A stretch of 64,000 nt of DNA from Blastococcus sp. TF02A-35 (GCF_004571075.1 NZ_SPQP01000002.1:62001-126000); one strand, 5' to 3'; numbered from the stretch's first letter, positions 29,449-40,885 are shown. The notes: generated from the letters alone by a model not told the origin. A program made the numbers and translations.

Positions 29449-30263
29449 GCCGTGAAGTTCTCCGCGTCGAAGTCGGCGGTCGTGTACTCACCGCCGACCC
29501 GGCGGTGGACCGGGTCGGACAGGTCGGGCTCGCCGTGGGCCTCGACGAGCGCCTCGGCGTACACCTCGGCGTCGTCGGCCGGCTCGTAGCCGAGCTCCTG
29601 GGCGGCGGTGAGGTCCCACCAGCGGCGGGTGTTGGCCGAGACGCCCCACACCACGCGGAAGCCCGGCGCGGGCGCGCTGAGCGCGGCGTGGACCAGCGAG
29701 ACGGTGTCGGCGGGGGAGAGCCAGGTCGACAGCTGCCGGGTGGTGGTGGGCTCGGCGAAGGCGCTGCCGATCCGCAGGCAGACGACGTCGAGGCCGTAGC
29801 GGTCGGCGTACAGCGAGCCGAGCGCCTCCATCGTGACCTTCGAGACGCCGTAGTAGGTGTCCGGCCGCGGCGGCGCGTCGGCCTCGCGGAGCAGGCTGCC
29901 GTCGGCCGGCCGCTCGGTCCAGCCGGTGGCGTGGTTGCTGCTGGCGAGCACCACCCGGGGGACGCCGGCCAGCCGGGCCGCCTCGAGCGCGCAGAAGGTC
30001 GACTGGATGTTGGTGTCCCGGATCGCCGGCCAGGTGGACTCACCGGAGATGCCGGCCATGTGCACGACCGCCGACGCGCCCTGGGCGGCGTCGGTCATCG
30101 CGGCGAGGTCGGCGGCGTCGGCGACGAGCTGCTCCTCGCCGGGGCGCACGTCGGTGATCGGCACGACGTCGAGGGAGCGCAGCGCCCACCCGCGCTCGGG
30201 CAGCCCGCCCCGCAGCACGGTGCCGATCCGCCCGGCCGCGCCGGTGAGGAGGACCAGGCTCAC
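29445..30263 (-). CDS. NAD-dependent sugar epimerase/dehydrogenase, uronate dehydrogenase-like
   Basis: 272-residue extended SDR. Nucleotide motif TGAAGRIG near the N-terminus, [11 protein letters not shown], and catalytic [13 protein letters not shown] with the YxxxK pair; [10 protein letters not shown] is common in uronate dehydrogenases. Substrate not proven. It sits between punA and the phosphosugar mutase with four-base overlaps on both sides (GTGA and ATGA). The GTG at 30263 is set by the overlap with punA. Confidence 0.8.
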   Translation of the reverse strand: MSLVLLTGAAGRIGTVLRGGLPERGWALRSLDVVPITDVRPGEEQLVADAADLAAMTDAAQGASAVVHMAGISGESTWPAIRDTNIQSTFCALEAARLAGVPRVVLASSNHATGWTERPADGSLLREADAPPRPDTYYGVSKVTMEALGSLYADRYGLDVVCLRIGSAFAEPTTTRQLSTWLSPADTVSLVHAALSAPAPGFRVVWGVSANTRRWWDLTAAQELGYEPADDAEVYAEALVEAHGEPDLSDPVHRRVGGEYTTADFDAENFTA

Positions 30264-31069
30264 GGCAGGCGCCCGATCAGCTCGACCAGGAACTCGCCCA
30301 GCCGGCCCGCGGCGGCCTTGCCGGCGGCGAGGACCTCCTCGTGGTCGAGCTTCTCGCCGGTGATCCCGGCGGCAGCGTTGGTGACCATCGACAGGCCGAG
30401 GATCTCCAGCCCGGCGGCGCGGGCGGCGATCGCCTCCAGCGCCGTGGACATGCCGACGAGGTCGGCGCCCATCGTGCGCAGCATCCGGATCTCCGCGGGC
30501 GTCTCGTAGTGCGGGCCGGGCAGCTGCGCGTAGACGCCCTCGGCGAGGGAGGGGTCGAGCTTGCGGGCCAGCTGCCGCAGCCGCGAGGAGTACAGGTCGG
30601 TGAGGTCCACGAAGTTCGCGCCGACCAGCGGCGAGCGCGCCGTCAGGTTGAGGTGGTCGGAGATGACGACGGCCTGGCCCACCCGGTGCTCGGGGGCGAG
30701 GCCGCCGGCGGCGTTGGTGAGGATCACCGTGCGCACCCCGGCGGCGGCCGCGGTGCGGACGCCGTGGACGACGGGCTCGACGCCGCGGCCCTCGTAGAAG
30801 TGGGTGCGGCCCAGGAAGAGCAGCACCTTGCGGTCGCCGACGCGGACCGAGCGGACCTCGCCGCCGTGCCCGACGGCGGTGGGTGCGGCGAAGCCGGGGA
30901 GGTCGCCGATCGCCACGGACGCCTCGCCGGCGCCGAACGCGTCGGCCGCGGGGGCCCACCCGGAGCCCATGACGACGGCCACGTCGTGCGGTCCGCCGAG
31001 CGCGCCGGTCAGGGCCTGCGCGGCCTGCTCGGCCAGGGTGGTGGGGTCGGTGCCAGGGTGCTCGCTCAC
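30260..31069 (-). CDS. punA: Purine nucleoside phosphorylase (trimeric)
   Basis: 269-residue trimeric PNP that phosphorolyses inosine and guanosine to the base and (deoxy)ribose 1-phosphate. VVMGSGWAP at about 30, [26 protein letters not shown] and the C-terminal [11 protein letters not shown] and MVTNAAAGI are the family signature. GTG 31069 has TAGCGT six bases upstream (leaderless). First gene of a three-gene operon with the SDR and phosphosugar mutase. Confidence 0.95.
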   Translation of the reverse strand: MSEHPGTDPTTLAEQAAQALTGALGGPHDVAVVMGSGWAPAADAFGAGEASVAIGDLPGFAAPTAVGHGGEVRSVRVGDRKVLLFLGRTHFYEGRGVEPVVHGVRTAAAAGVRTVILTNAAGGLAPEHRVGQAVVISDHLNLTARSPLVGANFVDLTDLYSSRLRQLARKLDPSLAEGVYAQLPGPHYETPAEIRMLRTMGADLVGMSTALEAIAARAAGLEILGLSMVTNAAAGITGEKLDHEEVLAAGKAAAGRLGEFLVELIGRLP

Positions 31070-31075
31070 GCACGG

Positions 31076-31081
31076 ACGCTA
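31076..31081 (-). promoter_or_regulatory. -10 box of punA (leaderless)
   Basis: TAGCGT on the minus strand ends six bases before GTG 31069. Confidence 0.5.
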
Positions 31082-31182
31082 GCGCAGCCGGGGCGTGCGC
31101 CGGTGCCGAAGGCCCCGTCCACCGGCCGGGTGATCGTGCTCGCGGGCCCGCATCTCGGGCGGTGGGCAGGGGTGTTCCTCCC

Positions 31183-31188
31183 TAGACT
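31183..31188 (+). promoter_or_regulatory. -10 box of the YbdK-type ligase gene (leaderless)
   Basis: TAGACT ends seven bases before GTG 31196, with no Shine-Dalgarno. It lies in the same divergent region as the punA promoter. Confidence 0.5.
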
Positions 31189-31195
31189 CCCCGAG

Positions 31196-32359
31196 GTGGA
31201 GATCCCCTTCCGTAGCTCGGAGCGCGCCAGTCTCGGTGTGGAGTGGGAGCTGCAGCTCGTCGACCGGGAGACCCGGGAGCTGGCGTCCGGCGCCGTCGAG
31301 ATCCTGGAGGAGATCCGGCCCGAGGGCGCCGAGGAGCACCCCAAGGCCAAGCACGAGCTGCTGCAGTCGACCGTCGAGATCATCACCGGCGTCTGCACGA
31401 CGGTGCGCGAGGCCAAGGCCGACCTCGCCGGCACCCTCGCCGAGGTCGTGGCCGCGGCCGACCGGCACGGGCGCGGGGTGATGTGCGCCGGCAGCCACCC
31501 GTTCACCCGCTGGGACTCGCAGGAGATCTCGCCCAAGGAGCGCTACCACCAGCTCGTCGAGCGGATGCAGTGGCCGGCCCGCCGGCTGCAGATCTTCGGC
31601 GTGCACGTGCACGTCGGCATCCGGTCGCCGGAGAAGGCCATCCCGGTGGTCAACGCGCTGACGCAGTACCTGCCGTACTTCCTCGCCCTGTCGGCGTCCT
31701 CCCCGTTCTGGTCCGGCTGCGACACCGGGCTGGCCTCGGCCCGCACCAAGGTCTTCGAGGCGATGCCCACCGGCGGGCTGCCGCACCAGCTCGCCGACTG
31801 GGCCGAGTTCGAGGAGTACATGGAGACCCTCATCCGGGCCGGCGCCATCGAGAGCGTCCGCGAGGTGTGGTGGGACGTCCGGCCGCACCCGGACTTCGGC
31901 ACCGTCGAGCTGCGGGTGTGCGACGGGCTGCCCACCCTCGACGAGATCGGTGCCGTCGCGGCGCTCACCCAGTGCCTGGTCGAGCAGTTCGACACCCAGC
32001 TCGACCGCGGCTACACGCTGCCCACGCCCACCGAGTGGGTGGTGCGGGAGAACAAGTGGCGTGCCGTCCGCTACGGCCTCGACGCCCGGATCGTGGTCGA
32101 CGACCAGGGCACCGTCCGGCCGGTCCGCGAGGCGATCACCGAGCTGGTCGAGGAGCTGGTGCCCACGGCCAAGCGGCTGGACTGCGAGGCCGAGCTGCGC
32201 GACGTGCTCCGGATCCTGGAGACCGGCGCCTCCTACGAGCGCCAGCGCGCCGTCGCCCAGCGGCACGACGGGCAGCTCGCGCCGGTGGTCGACAGCCTGC
32301 TCGCCGAGATGCGCGAGGGGCTGCCCTCCCCGGCCTCCGCGGGCGGGCACGCCGCATGA
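31196..32359 (+). CDS. Carboxylate-amine ligase, glutamate-cysteine ligase type 2 (YbdK) family
   Basis: 387-residue GCS2-family enzyme. GVEWELQLVDRET opens the fold with the Mg-binding Glu pair, HELLQSTVEIITGVC, then AGSHPFTRW, GVHVHVGI and DVRPHPDFGTVELRVCDG, all conserved in YbdK ligases, which have weak gamma-glutamylcysteine synthetase activity in E. coli. It may make a gamma-glutamyl or other amide. It overlaps the next gene, an M20 amidohydrolase, by ATGA, so ligase and amide hydrolase are expressed together. Confidence 0.88.
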   Translation: MEIPFRSSERASLGVEWELQLVDRETRELASGAVEILEEIRPEGAEEHPKAKHELLQSTVEIITGVCTTVREAKADLAGTLAEVVAAADRHGRGVMCAGSHPFTRWDSQEISPKERYHQLVERMQWPARRLQIFGVHVHVGIRSPEKAIPVVNALTQYLPYFLALSASSPFWSGCDTGLASARTKVFEAMPTGGLPHQLADWAEFEEYMETLIRAGAIESVREVWWDVRPHPDFGTVELRVCDGLPTLDEIGAVAALTQCLVEQFDTQLDRGYTLPTPTEWVVRENKWRAVRYGLDARIVVDDQGTVRPVREAITELVEELVPTAKRLDCEAELRDVLRILETGASYERQRAVAQRHDGQLAPVVDSLLAEMREGLPSPASAGGHAA

Positions 32360-33645
32360 CCCCGGTCGTCGAGAAGCTGTCGGCGCAGGTCGACGAGTGG
32401 GCCGGCGCGCACCGCCAGGAGCTGGTGTCCGTGCGCCGGCACCTGCACGCCCACCCCGAGCTGGCGTTCGCCGAGTTCGAGACGACGGCCTTCCTCGAGC
32501 AGCGGCTGCGCGCCGCCGGGCTGAAGCCGCGCCGGCTGCCCACCGGCACCGGGCTGGTCTGCGACGTCGGCAGCGGGCCCGGGCCGACGGTCGTGCTGCG
32601 CGCCGACATCGACGCGCTGCCGCTGGCCGACCTCAAGGACGTGCCCTACGCCTCGACCCGCGAGGGCCTGTGCCACGCCTGCGGCCACGACGTGCACACC
32701 ACCGTCGTCCTCGGGGTGGCGCTCGCGCTCGCCGGCCTGGACGGCCTGCCGGGACGGGTGCGCATCGTCTTCCAGCCGGCCGAGGAGAGCGTGCCCGGGG
32801 GTGCCACCGAGGTGGTGGCCTCCGGCGTCCTCGACGGGGCCTCCCGCGCCTTCGCGGTGCACTGCGACCCCTCGGTCCCGGTCGGCAAGGTCGGCCTGCG
32901 GACGGGTGCCATCACCGCCGCCTGCGACCGCATGGACGTCACCCTCACCGGGCCGGGCGGGCACACCGCGCGGCCGCAGATGACCGTCGACCTCGTCGAC
33001 GCCCTCGGCCGGCTGATCACCGACCTGCCGGGCCTGCTCTCCCGCCAGGTCGACCCGCGGTCGGGGATGAGCCTGGTCTGGGGCGCGGTCAACGCCGGGG
33101 TCGCCGCCAACGCGATCCCGCAGCGCGGCACCCTGCGCGGCACCGTCCGGGTGCTCGACCGGGAGGCGTGGAAGGGCGCCGAGGAGCTGCTGACGGCGCT
33201 GGTCGAGCGGGTCGCGGCCACCACCGGCGCCGAGGTCGGCGTCGACTACATCCGCGGCGTCCCGCCGGTGGTCAACGACCCGCGCTGCGTCGCGCTCCTG
33301 CGCTCGGCCGCCATCGGCTCGGTGGGCAGCGACAACCTCGTCCTCTCGCAGCAGAGCATGGGGGGCGAGGACTTCGGCTGGTTCGCCGACCTGATGCCCA
33401 TCGCCCTGGCCCGGCTCGGCACGCACGGCGGGGGCGCCCCGCTGGACCTGCACCGGGGCACCTTCGACGTCGACGAGCGCGCGATCGGCGTCGGCGTCCG
33501 CCTGCTGGCGCGGACCGCGCTGCTCGCCCTCGAGGCCGACGCCGAACCGCCTTCGGGCAGCTCAGGGGCACCCCCTCGCACGCGGCGACCTGCGCCCGGA
33601 GACACTTCTGCCCGACCGACCGGCGAGGAGGCCCCCCGAGGATGA
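32356..33645 (+). CDS. M20 family amidohydrolase (AmiA/AmhX-like)
   Basis: 429-residue zinc peptidase/amidohydrolase. Metal ligands are in CHACGHDVHTT and FQPAEESVPGG, and the C-terminal MGGEDFGWF supplies the last; the lid domain GPGGHTARPQM is between. Likely removes acyl or amide groups from amino acids or indole-type conjugates. The last 40 residues are Pro/Arg/Gly-rich, read through DNA that otherwise resembles an intergenic leader of mutA, so the extension may be unstructured. It overlaps mutA by ATGA. Confidence 0.85.
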   Translation: MTPVVEKLSAQVDEWAGAHRQELVSVRRHLHAHPELAFAEFETTAFLEQRLRAAGLKPRRLPTGTGLVCDVGSGPGPTVVLRADIDALPLADLKDVPYASTREGLCHACGHDVHTTVVLGVALALAGLDGLPGRVRIVFQPAEESVPGGATEVVASGVLDGASRAFAVHCDPSVPVGKVGLRTGAITAACDRMDVTLTGPGGHTARPQMTVDLVDALGRLITDLPGLLSRQVDPRSGMSLVWGAVNAGVAANAIPQRGTLRGTVRVLDREAWKGAEELLTALVERVAATTGAEVGVDYIRGVPPVVNDPRCVALLRSAAIGSVGSDNLVLSQQSMGGEDFGWFADLMPIALARLGTHGGGAPLDLHRGTFDVDERAIGVGVRLLARTALLALEADAEPPSGSSGAPPRTRRPAPGDTSARPTGEEAPRG

Positions 33646-35566
33646 GCACGACCGACCAGCCGACCGGCCAGGGGCCGGCGGCGGCTGACGCCGAGGTGCC
33701 GGCCGAGCACGCCGTCCCCGAGGACCTGGCGCTCGCCGGCGAGTTCGACGCGGTCACCCGCGACCAGTGGCGCGAGCTGGTCGCCGGAGTGCTGCGCAAG
33801 GCCGGCCGCGAGGACCTGCCCGAGCCGGTCGAGGACGCGCTGCGCCGTCCGGTGGCCCCGGGCGTGACCGTGGCCCCCCTCTACACCGCCGAGGACGCCG
33901 GCGACCTGCCGGCCGGTGTCGGCGTGCCCGGGCTGCCGCCGTTCGTCCGCGGTGCCCGCCCCGGTGGTGGACCGGCCGGCTCGGCCGAGGTCACCGCGGC
34001 CGGCGGCGCCGACGGAGGGGCCTCGGGCGGCTGGGACGTCCGGCAGCGGCACGCGCACCCCGACGTCGCGGTCACCAAGGAGGCCATCGCGGCCGACCTG
34101 GAGAACGGCGTCACCTCGCTGTGGCTCGTCCTCGGCGAGGGCGCGATCCCCGTCGGCTCGCTCGGCGACGTGCTCTCCGACGTCTTCCTCGACCTCGCCC
34201 CGGTCAGCGTCTCCGGGGGTGCGCCGGCCGCGGAGGCGTTCCTGCAGCTGGTCGAGGGGCGCACCGACCTGGCGCCCGGCGGCTCCCTGGGCCTCGACCC
34301 GCTGGGCGTCGAGGCCGCCTCGGGGGAGCCGCAGGACCTCTCCGGGCTGGCCGACGTCGCCCGTCGCGCCGCCGCCCACCCCGGACTGCGCACCGTCGTC
34401 GTCGACGGCACCGTCTTCGCCGACGCGGGCGCCTCCGTGGTGGAGGAGCTGGGCTGCTCGCTGGCCGCGGGCGTCGCCTACCTGCGGGCGCTCACCGGCG
34501 CCGGCCTGTCGGTCGACGAGGCCGCCGCACAGCTGGAGTTCCGCTTCTCCGCGACCGCGGACCAGTTCACGACGATCGCCGCCCTGCGCGCCGCCCGCCG
34601 CCTCTGGGACCGCGTGGGCGAGGTCAGCGGGGTCTCGCCCGAGGCCCGCGGCCAGCGCCAGCACGCCGTCACCTCCTCGGTGATGACGACGAGGCGCGAC
34701 CCGTGGGTGAACATGCTGCGCACGACCGTCGCCTGCTTTGCCGCGGGCGTCGGCGGCGCGGACGCGGTGACCGTGCAGCCGTTCGACGCCGCGCTCGGCC
34801 TGCCCGACTCCTTCTCCCGCCGGATCGCGCGCAACACGCAGAACCTGCTGGTGGAGGAGGGGCACCTCGGCCGCGTGCTCGACCCGGCCGGCGGCTCCTG
34901 GTACGTCGAGTCGCTCTCCGACGACCTGGCGCGTGCCGCCTGGGACTGGTTCACCGAGATCGAGCGCGCCGGCGGGCTGCAGGCCGCGCTGGCCTCCGGG
35001 CTGGTGCGCGACCGGGTCGCGCAGGCGTGGGACGCCCGCGCGAAGCGGCTGGCCACCCGCGCCGAGGCGATCACCGGCGTCAGCGAGTTCCCCAACCTGG
35101 CCGAGAAGCTGCCCGAGCGGCAGCCCGCGGCGGACCTGCACTCGACCGGCGGCCTGCCGCGGGTGCGGGCGGCGCAGGAGTACGAGGCGCTGCGCGACGC
35201 GGCCGACGCCGCGGCCACCCGCCCGTCGGTCTACCTGGCCACCCTCGGCCCGATCGCCCGGCACACGGCGCGGGCCACCTTCGCCGGGAACCTCTTCCAG
35301 GCCGGCGGGCTCGCGACGCCGTCCGGGAACGGGGCGAGCGGGCTGGCCGAGGCGGGCACCACGGTCGCCTGCATCTGCGGCACCGACAAGGACTACGCCT
35401 CCGACGCGGCGGCGCTGGCCGCGGAGCTCAGGGCGGCCGGGGCCACCACGGTGTGGCTGGCCGGCAAGCCCGATCTGGCCGTCGACGGGGTCGACGGGTA
35501 CGTCTTCGCCGGGTGCGACGCCCTCGCGGCGCTCCGGACGGTGCACGAGCAGCTGGAGGTCCAGGC

Positions 35567-35570
<4 letters not shown>
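33642..35570 (+). CDS. mutA: Methylmalonyl-CoA mutase small subunit
   Basis: 642-residue beta subunit of the heterodimeric adenosylcobalamin mutase that converts methylmalonyl-CoA to succinyl-CoA. It has the TIM-barrel domain ([22 protein letters not shown]) and a degenerate cobalamin domain: the DxHxxG motif is absent ([13 protein letters not shown] instead), as expected for the non-catalytic subunit. The N-terminus is long and Ala/Glu-rich. The ATG is preceded by CGAGGATG-like purines and overlaps the upstream amidohydrolase stop; mutB starts within its stop. Confidence 0.95.
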
Positions 35571-37774
<2,204 letters not shown>

Positions 37775-37780
37775 TGGAGA

Positions 37781-37804
37781 GGGCAGAAATGGCCATTTCT
37801 GCCC
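37781..37804. repeat. Perfect 24-bp palindrome between mutB and meaB
   Basis: GGGCAGAAATGG is followed directly by its exact complement. It is far less GC-rich than its surroundings. It sits in the 46-base gap between mutB and meaB and could be a repetitive extragenic palindrome, a mild attenuator or a regulator site. Confidence 0.75.
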
Positions 37805-37820
37805 CGGGGGGTGGGCGCTG

Positions 37821-38834
37821 ATGGCGCGGGAGGTCGACGTACCCGCGCTCGTCGAGGGGGTGCTCGCCGGGGACCGCCGGGTGGTGGCGCGCGCGATCAC
37901 CCTGGTGGAGTCCCGGCGCGCCGACCACCGCGAGCGGGCGCAGGAGCTGCTGGTCGAGCTGCTGCCGCACGCCGGGGGAGCGCGCCGGGTCGGCATCAGC
38001 GGCGTGCCAGGCGTCGGCAAGTCCACCTTCATCGACCAGCTGGGCGTGGACCTGACGGCCGCGGGCTCGAAGGTCGCGGTCCTCGCCGTCGACCCGTCCT
38101 CGGCCCGGTCCGGCGGCTCGATCCTCGGTGACAAGACCCGCATGGCCCGGCTGGCCGTCGACCCGGACGCCTTCATCCGCCCCTCGCCGACGTCGGGCAC
38201 GCTCGGCGGCGTCGCGCAGGCGACGCGGGAGTCGATGGTCGTGGTCGAGGCGGCCGGCTACGACGTCGTCCTGGTCGAGACCGTCGGCGTGGGGCAGTCG
38301 GAGATCACCGTCGCCGAGATGGTCGACTCGTTCCTGTTCCTGACCATCGCCCGCACCGGCGACCAGCTGCAGGGCATCAAGCGCGGCATCCTCGAGATCG
38401 CCGACGTCATCGCGGTGAACAAGGCGGACGGCCCGGCGGCGGCCGACGCCCGCAAGGCCGCGCGCGAGCTCTCCTCGGCGATCCGGATGCTCCGCGGCCG
38501 CGGCGAGCCGTGGGACGTCCCGGTGCTCACCTGCGCCGGCCTGACCGGCGAGGGCCTGGACGAGGTCTGGGCCAAGCTGGTCGAGCACCAGGAGCGGGCC
38601 AAGCTCGACGGCAGCTTCGACGAGCGCCGGCGCACCCAGCAGGTGCGCTGGACCTGGCAGCTGGTCCGGGACGGGCTGGAGCACTCGCTGCGTGCGCACC
38701 CGGGTGTGCGGTCGGCCGTCCCGGACCTGGAGAAGCAGGTGCTGGCCGGCGAGCTCACCCCGGCGCTGGCCGCGCGGCAGATCCTCGACACCTTCCTCGA
38801 CGCCCCCGGCTCCCCGACGACCGCGGGGCCCTGA
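37821..38834 (+). CDS. meaB: Methylmalonyl-CoA mutase-associated GTPase MeaB
   Basis: 337-residue G3E-family GTPase that loads and protects adenosylcobalamin on methylmalonyl-CoA mutase. Walker A GVPGVGKST at 61-69, VLAVDPSSARSGGSILGDKTRM, the Walker B-like LVETVGVGQSE and NKADG base recognition are all present; the C-terminal dimerisation arm follows. It lies 46 bases after mutB, separated by a palindrome. Old annotations call this family ArgK. Confidence 0.95.
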   Translation: MAREVDVPALVEGVLAGDRRVVARAITLVESRRADHRERAQELLVELLPHAGGARRVGISGVPGVGKSTFIDQLGVDLTAAGSKVAVLAVDPSSARSGGSILGDKTRMARLAVDPDAFIRPSPTSGTLGGVAQATRESMVVVEAAGYDVVLVETVGVGQSEITVAEMVDSFLFLTIARTGDQLQGIKRGILEIADVIAVNKADGPAAADARKAARELSSAIRMLRGRGEPWDVPVLTCAGLTGEGLDEVWAKLVEHQERAKLDGSFDERRRTQQVRWTWQLVRDGLEHSLRAHPGVRSAVPDLEKQVLAGELTPALAARQILDTFLDAPGSPTTAGP

Positions 38835-38846
38835 CCACCGGAGGGG

Positions 38847-39302
38847 TCAGAAGGCCGAGCGGCAGGGGCGGGCGCGCAGCTCGCGGACGTAGTCGTCGGG
38901 CGCTCCGGCGGCCTCGGCGGCGTCGGCGATCCCGCCCAGGTGGCGGGCCGAGGGCAGCCCGCCCTCGAAGGCGTCGAGCACGTACACGTAGGCGACCACG
39001 TCGCCCGAGAGCGTGTGCACCCGCAGGTGCACCCGGCGGTAGAGGCCGTGGTCGGCGCCCTCCCAGGCGTCCAGCGACCGCTCGTCGGCCTCGGTCAGGT
39101 CGTAGAGCGCCACGAAGACGCCCGGCGCGTCGCCGTCGTCGGGCACGAGGGTCGCCAGCGCCCCCTCCCAGCCCAGCTCCTCGCCGCCGAACGTCAGCCG
39201 CCAGCCGCGCACCCAGCCGGTGCCGGTGTGCGGGGACGACGGACAGCGGCGCAGCATCTGCGCGGGATCCATGTTCGAGCCGTAGGCGGCGTAGAGGCCC
39301 AT
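38847..39302 (-). CDS. Gamma-glutamylcyclotransferase family protein
   Basis: 151-residue GGCT/AIG2-like protein. YAAYGSNMDP near the N-terminus is the substrate-binding YGSN motif, and FVALYDLTEADERSLDAWEG carries the catalytic Glu region. It would cleave gamma-glutamyl amides to 5-oxoproline. It is divergent from the LpdA-like gene, a neighbourhood also known from mycobacteria. ATG 39302 has TAACCT eight bases upstream; the upstream frame to 39401 runs into the divergent promoter. Confidence 0.82.
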   Translation of the reverse strand: MGLYAAYGSNMDPAQMLRRCPSSPHTGTGWVRGWRLTFGGEELGWEGALATLVPDDGDAPGVFVALYDLTEADERSLDAWEGADHGLYRRVHLRVHTLSGDVVAYVYVLDAFEGGLPSARHLGGIADAAEAAGAPDDYVRELRARPCRSAF

Positions 39303-39310
39303 CGCCGCCG

Positions 39311-39316
39311 AGGTTA
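39311..39316 (-). promoter_or_regulatory. -10 box of the gamma-glutamylcyclotransferase gene
   Basis: TAACCT on the minus strand ends eight bases before ATG 39302; no Shine-Dalgarno. Confidence 0.45.
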
Positions 39317-39372
39317 ACCACTGGCCCCCGCGAGCCGATGCACCTGTGAGGGCATCGCCGGCACCGACCGGG

Positions 39373-39378
39373 GACAAT
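39373..39378 (+). promoter_or_regulatory. Candidate -10 box of the LpdA-like quinone reductase gene
   Basis: GACAAT would start a transcript with a roughly 30-base leader containing GGAGAAGG before ATG 39416. Confidence 0.35.
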
Positions 39379-39415
39379 GGCCCTGACCGACCGCACAGCA
39401 ACGGAGAAGGACCCC

Positions 39416-40819
39416 ATGACCCGCATCGTGATCATCGGCGGCGGACCGGCCGGCTACGAGGCCGCACTGGTCGCTGCCCAGCTCGGTGCGCAGGTCACCG
39501 TCATCGAACGCGACGGCATCGGCGGGGCCAGCGTGCTCACCGACTGCGTCCCCTCCAAGGCCCTCATCGCCGCCGCCGGGGCCATGACCTCGGTGCGCGA
39601 CTCCGCCGTCCTGGGCGTGCACGGCGCCGAGTTCGCCACCGCGAGCCTCGACCTCACCGCCGCCAACCAGCGGGTGAAGAACCTGTCGCTGGCGCAGTCG
39701 GCCGACATCCACGCCCGGCTCGAGGCCGAGGGCGTGCGGATCGTCCGCGGCCAGGGGCGGCTCGCCGACGACGTCCCGGGCCTCGCCGCCCACGAGGTGG
39801 AGATCCTCGACGAGTCCGGTGCGGTGCTCGACGAGATCGAGGGCGACGTCGTCCTCATCGCCACCGGCGCCGACCCGCGGGTGCTGCCCGGGGCCGAGCC
39901 CGACCACGAGCGGATCCTCGACTGGCGCGACGTCTACGACCTCGACCAGATGCCCGACCACCTCGTCGTCGTCGGCTCCGGTGTCACCGGCGCCGAGTTC
40001 GCCTCCGGCTACCTGGAGGCGGGCGTTCCGGTCACGCTGGTGTCCTCCCGCGACCGGGTGCTGCCCGGCGAGGACTCCGACGCCGCCGAGGTGCTGGAGG
40101 AGGTCTTCCAGTCCCGCGGTGGGCGCCTCGAGCGCGGCCGCGCCGCCGGGGTGCGCCGGACCGACAAGGGCGTCGTCGTCGAGCTGACCGGCGGGCGCAC
40201 CGTCGAGGGCTCGCACGCGCTGATGACCGTGGGCACCGTGCCGAACACCGCCGGCCTGAACCTGGAGTCCCACGGCATCCAGGTGACCGAGTCCGGCCAC
40301 ATCGTCGTCGACCGGGTGTCGCGGACCTCGGTGCCCGGCATCTACGCCGCCGGCGACGTCACCGGTGTCTTCCAGCTCGCCTCGGTCGCCGCCATGCAGG
40401 GCCGGATTGCCATGTGGCACGCCCTCGGCGAGGCCGTGGCGCCGATCAAGCTGAAGACCGTGGCCGCCAACGTGTTCACCCACCCCGAGATCGCGACCGT
40501 CGGCGTCCAGGAGAAGTCGCTGGCCGACGACGCCGACGTCGAGGTGGTCCGGCTGCCGCTGGCCACCAACGCCCGGGCCAAGATGAGCGACCTGCGGGCG
40601 GGCTTCGTGAAGCTCTTCGCCCGCCGCTCGACCGGCGTGATCGTCGGCGGCGTGGTCGTCTCCCCGGGCGCCTCGGAGCTGGTGCTGCCGATCGCCCTGG
40701 CGGTGACCAAGGGCCTGACCGTGGCCGACCTCGCGCAGACCTTCGCGATCTACCCGTCGCTGTCGGGCTCCATCACCGAGGCCGGACGCCGGCTGATGGG
40801 GTCCGACGACCTCGCCTGA
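39416..40819 (+). CDS. NAD(P)H-quinone dehydrogenase / LpdA-like flavoprotein
   Basis: 467-residue two-dinucleotide-binding flavoprotein. FAD motif GGGPAGYEAA and NAD motif GSGVTGAEFA are clear. The position of the lipoamide dehydrogenase disulfide reads GGASVLTDCVPSKAL, so only the second Cys is kept, as in M. tuberculosis LpdA (Rv3303c), which reduces quinones rather than lipoamide. The C-terminus lacks the His-Glu pair HPTLSE (IYPSLSGS instead). Start ATG 39416 has GGAGAAGG seven bases upstream; an in-frame ATG at 39377 overlaps the promoter. Confidence 0.9.
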   Translation: MTRIVIIGGGPAGYEAALVAAQLGAQVTVIERDGIGGASVLTDCVPSKALIAAAGAMTSVRDSAVLGVHGAEFATASLDLTAANQRVKNLSLAQSADIHARLEAEGVRIVRGQGRLADDVPGLAAHEVEILDESGAVLDEIEGDVVLIATGADPRVLPGAEPDHERILDWRDVYDLDQMPDHLVVVGSGVTGAEFASGYLEAGVPVTLVSSRDRVLPGEDSDAAEVLEEVFQSRGGRLERGRAAGVRRTDKGVVVELTGGRTVEGSHALMTVGTVPNTAGLNLESHGIQVTESGHIVVDRVSRTSVPGIYAAGDVTGVFQLASVAAMQGRIAMWHALGEAVAPIKLKTVAANVFTHPEIATVGVQEKSLADDADVEVVRLPLATNARAKMSDLRAGFVKLFARRSTGVIVGGVVVSPGASELVLPIALAVTKGLTVADLAQTFAIYPSLSGSITEAGRRLMGSDDLA

Positions 40820-40885
40820 CCCTCCGCCCGGCGGGGCGGGTGAGCGGGGTGGGACCGCTGTGACGGGAGTGCCGCGGATCTCGGC

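Noticed and set aside
33546-33641. Cobalamin riboswitch ahead of mutA
   Set aside because: The region is coding for the amidohydrolase tail and I see no B12-box-like conserved core; mutA is coupled by overlap instead.
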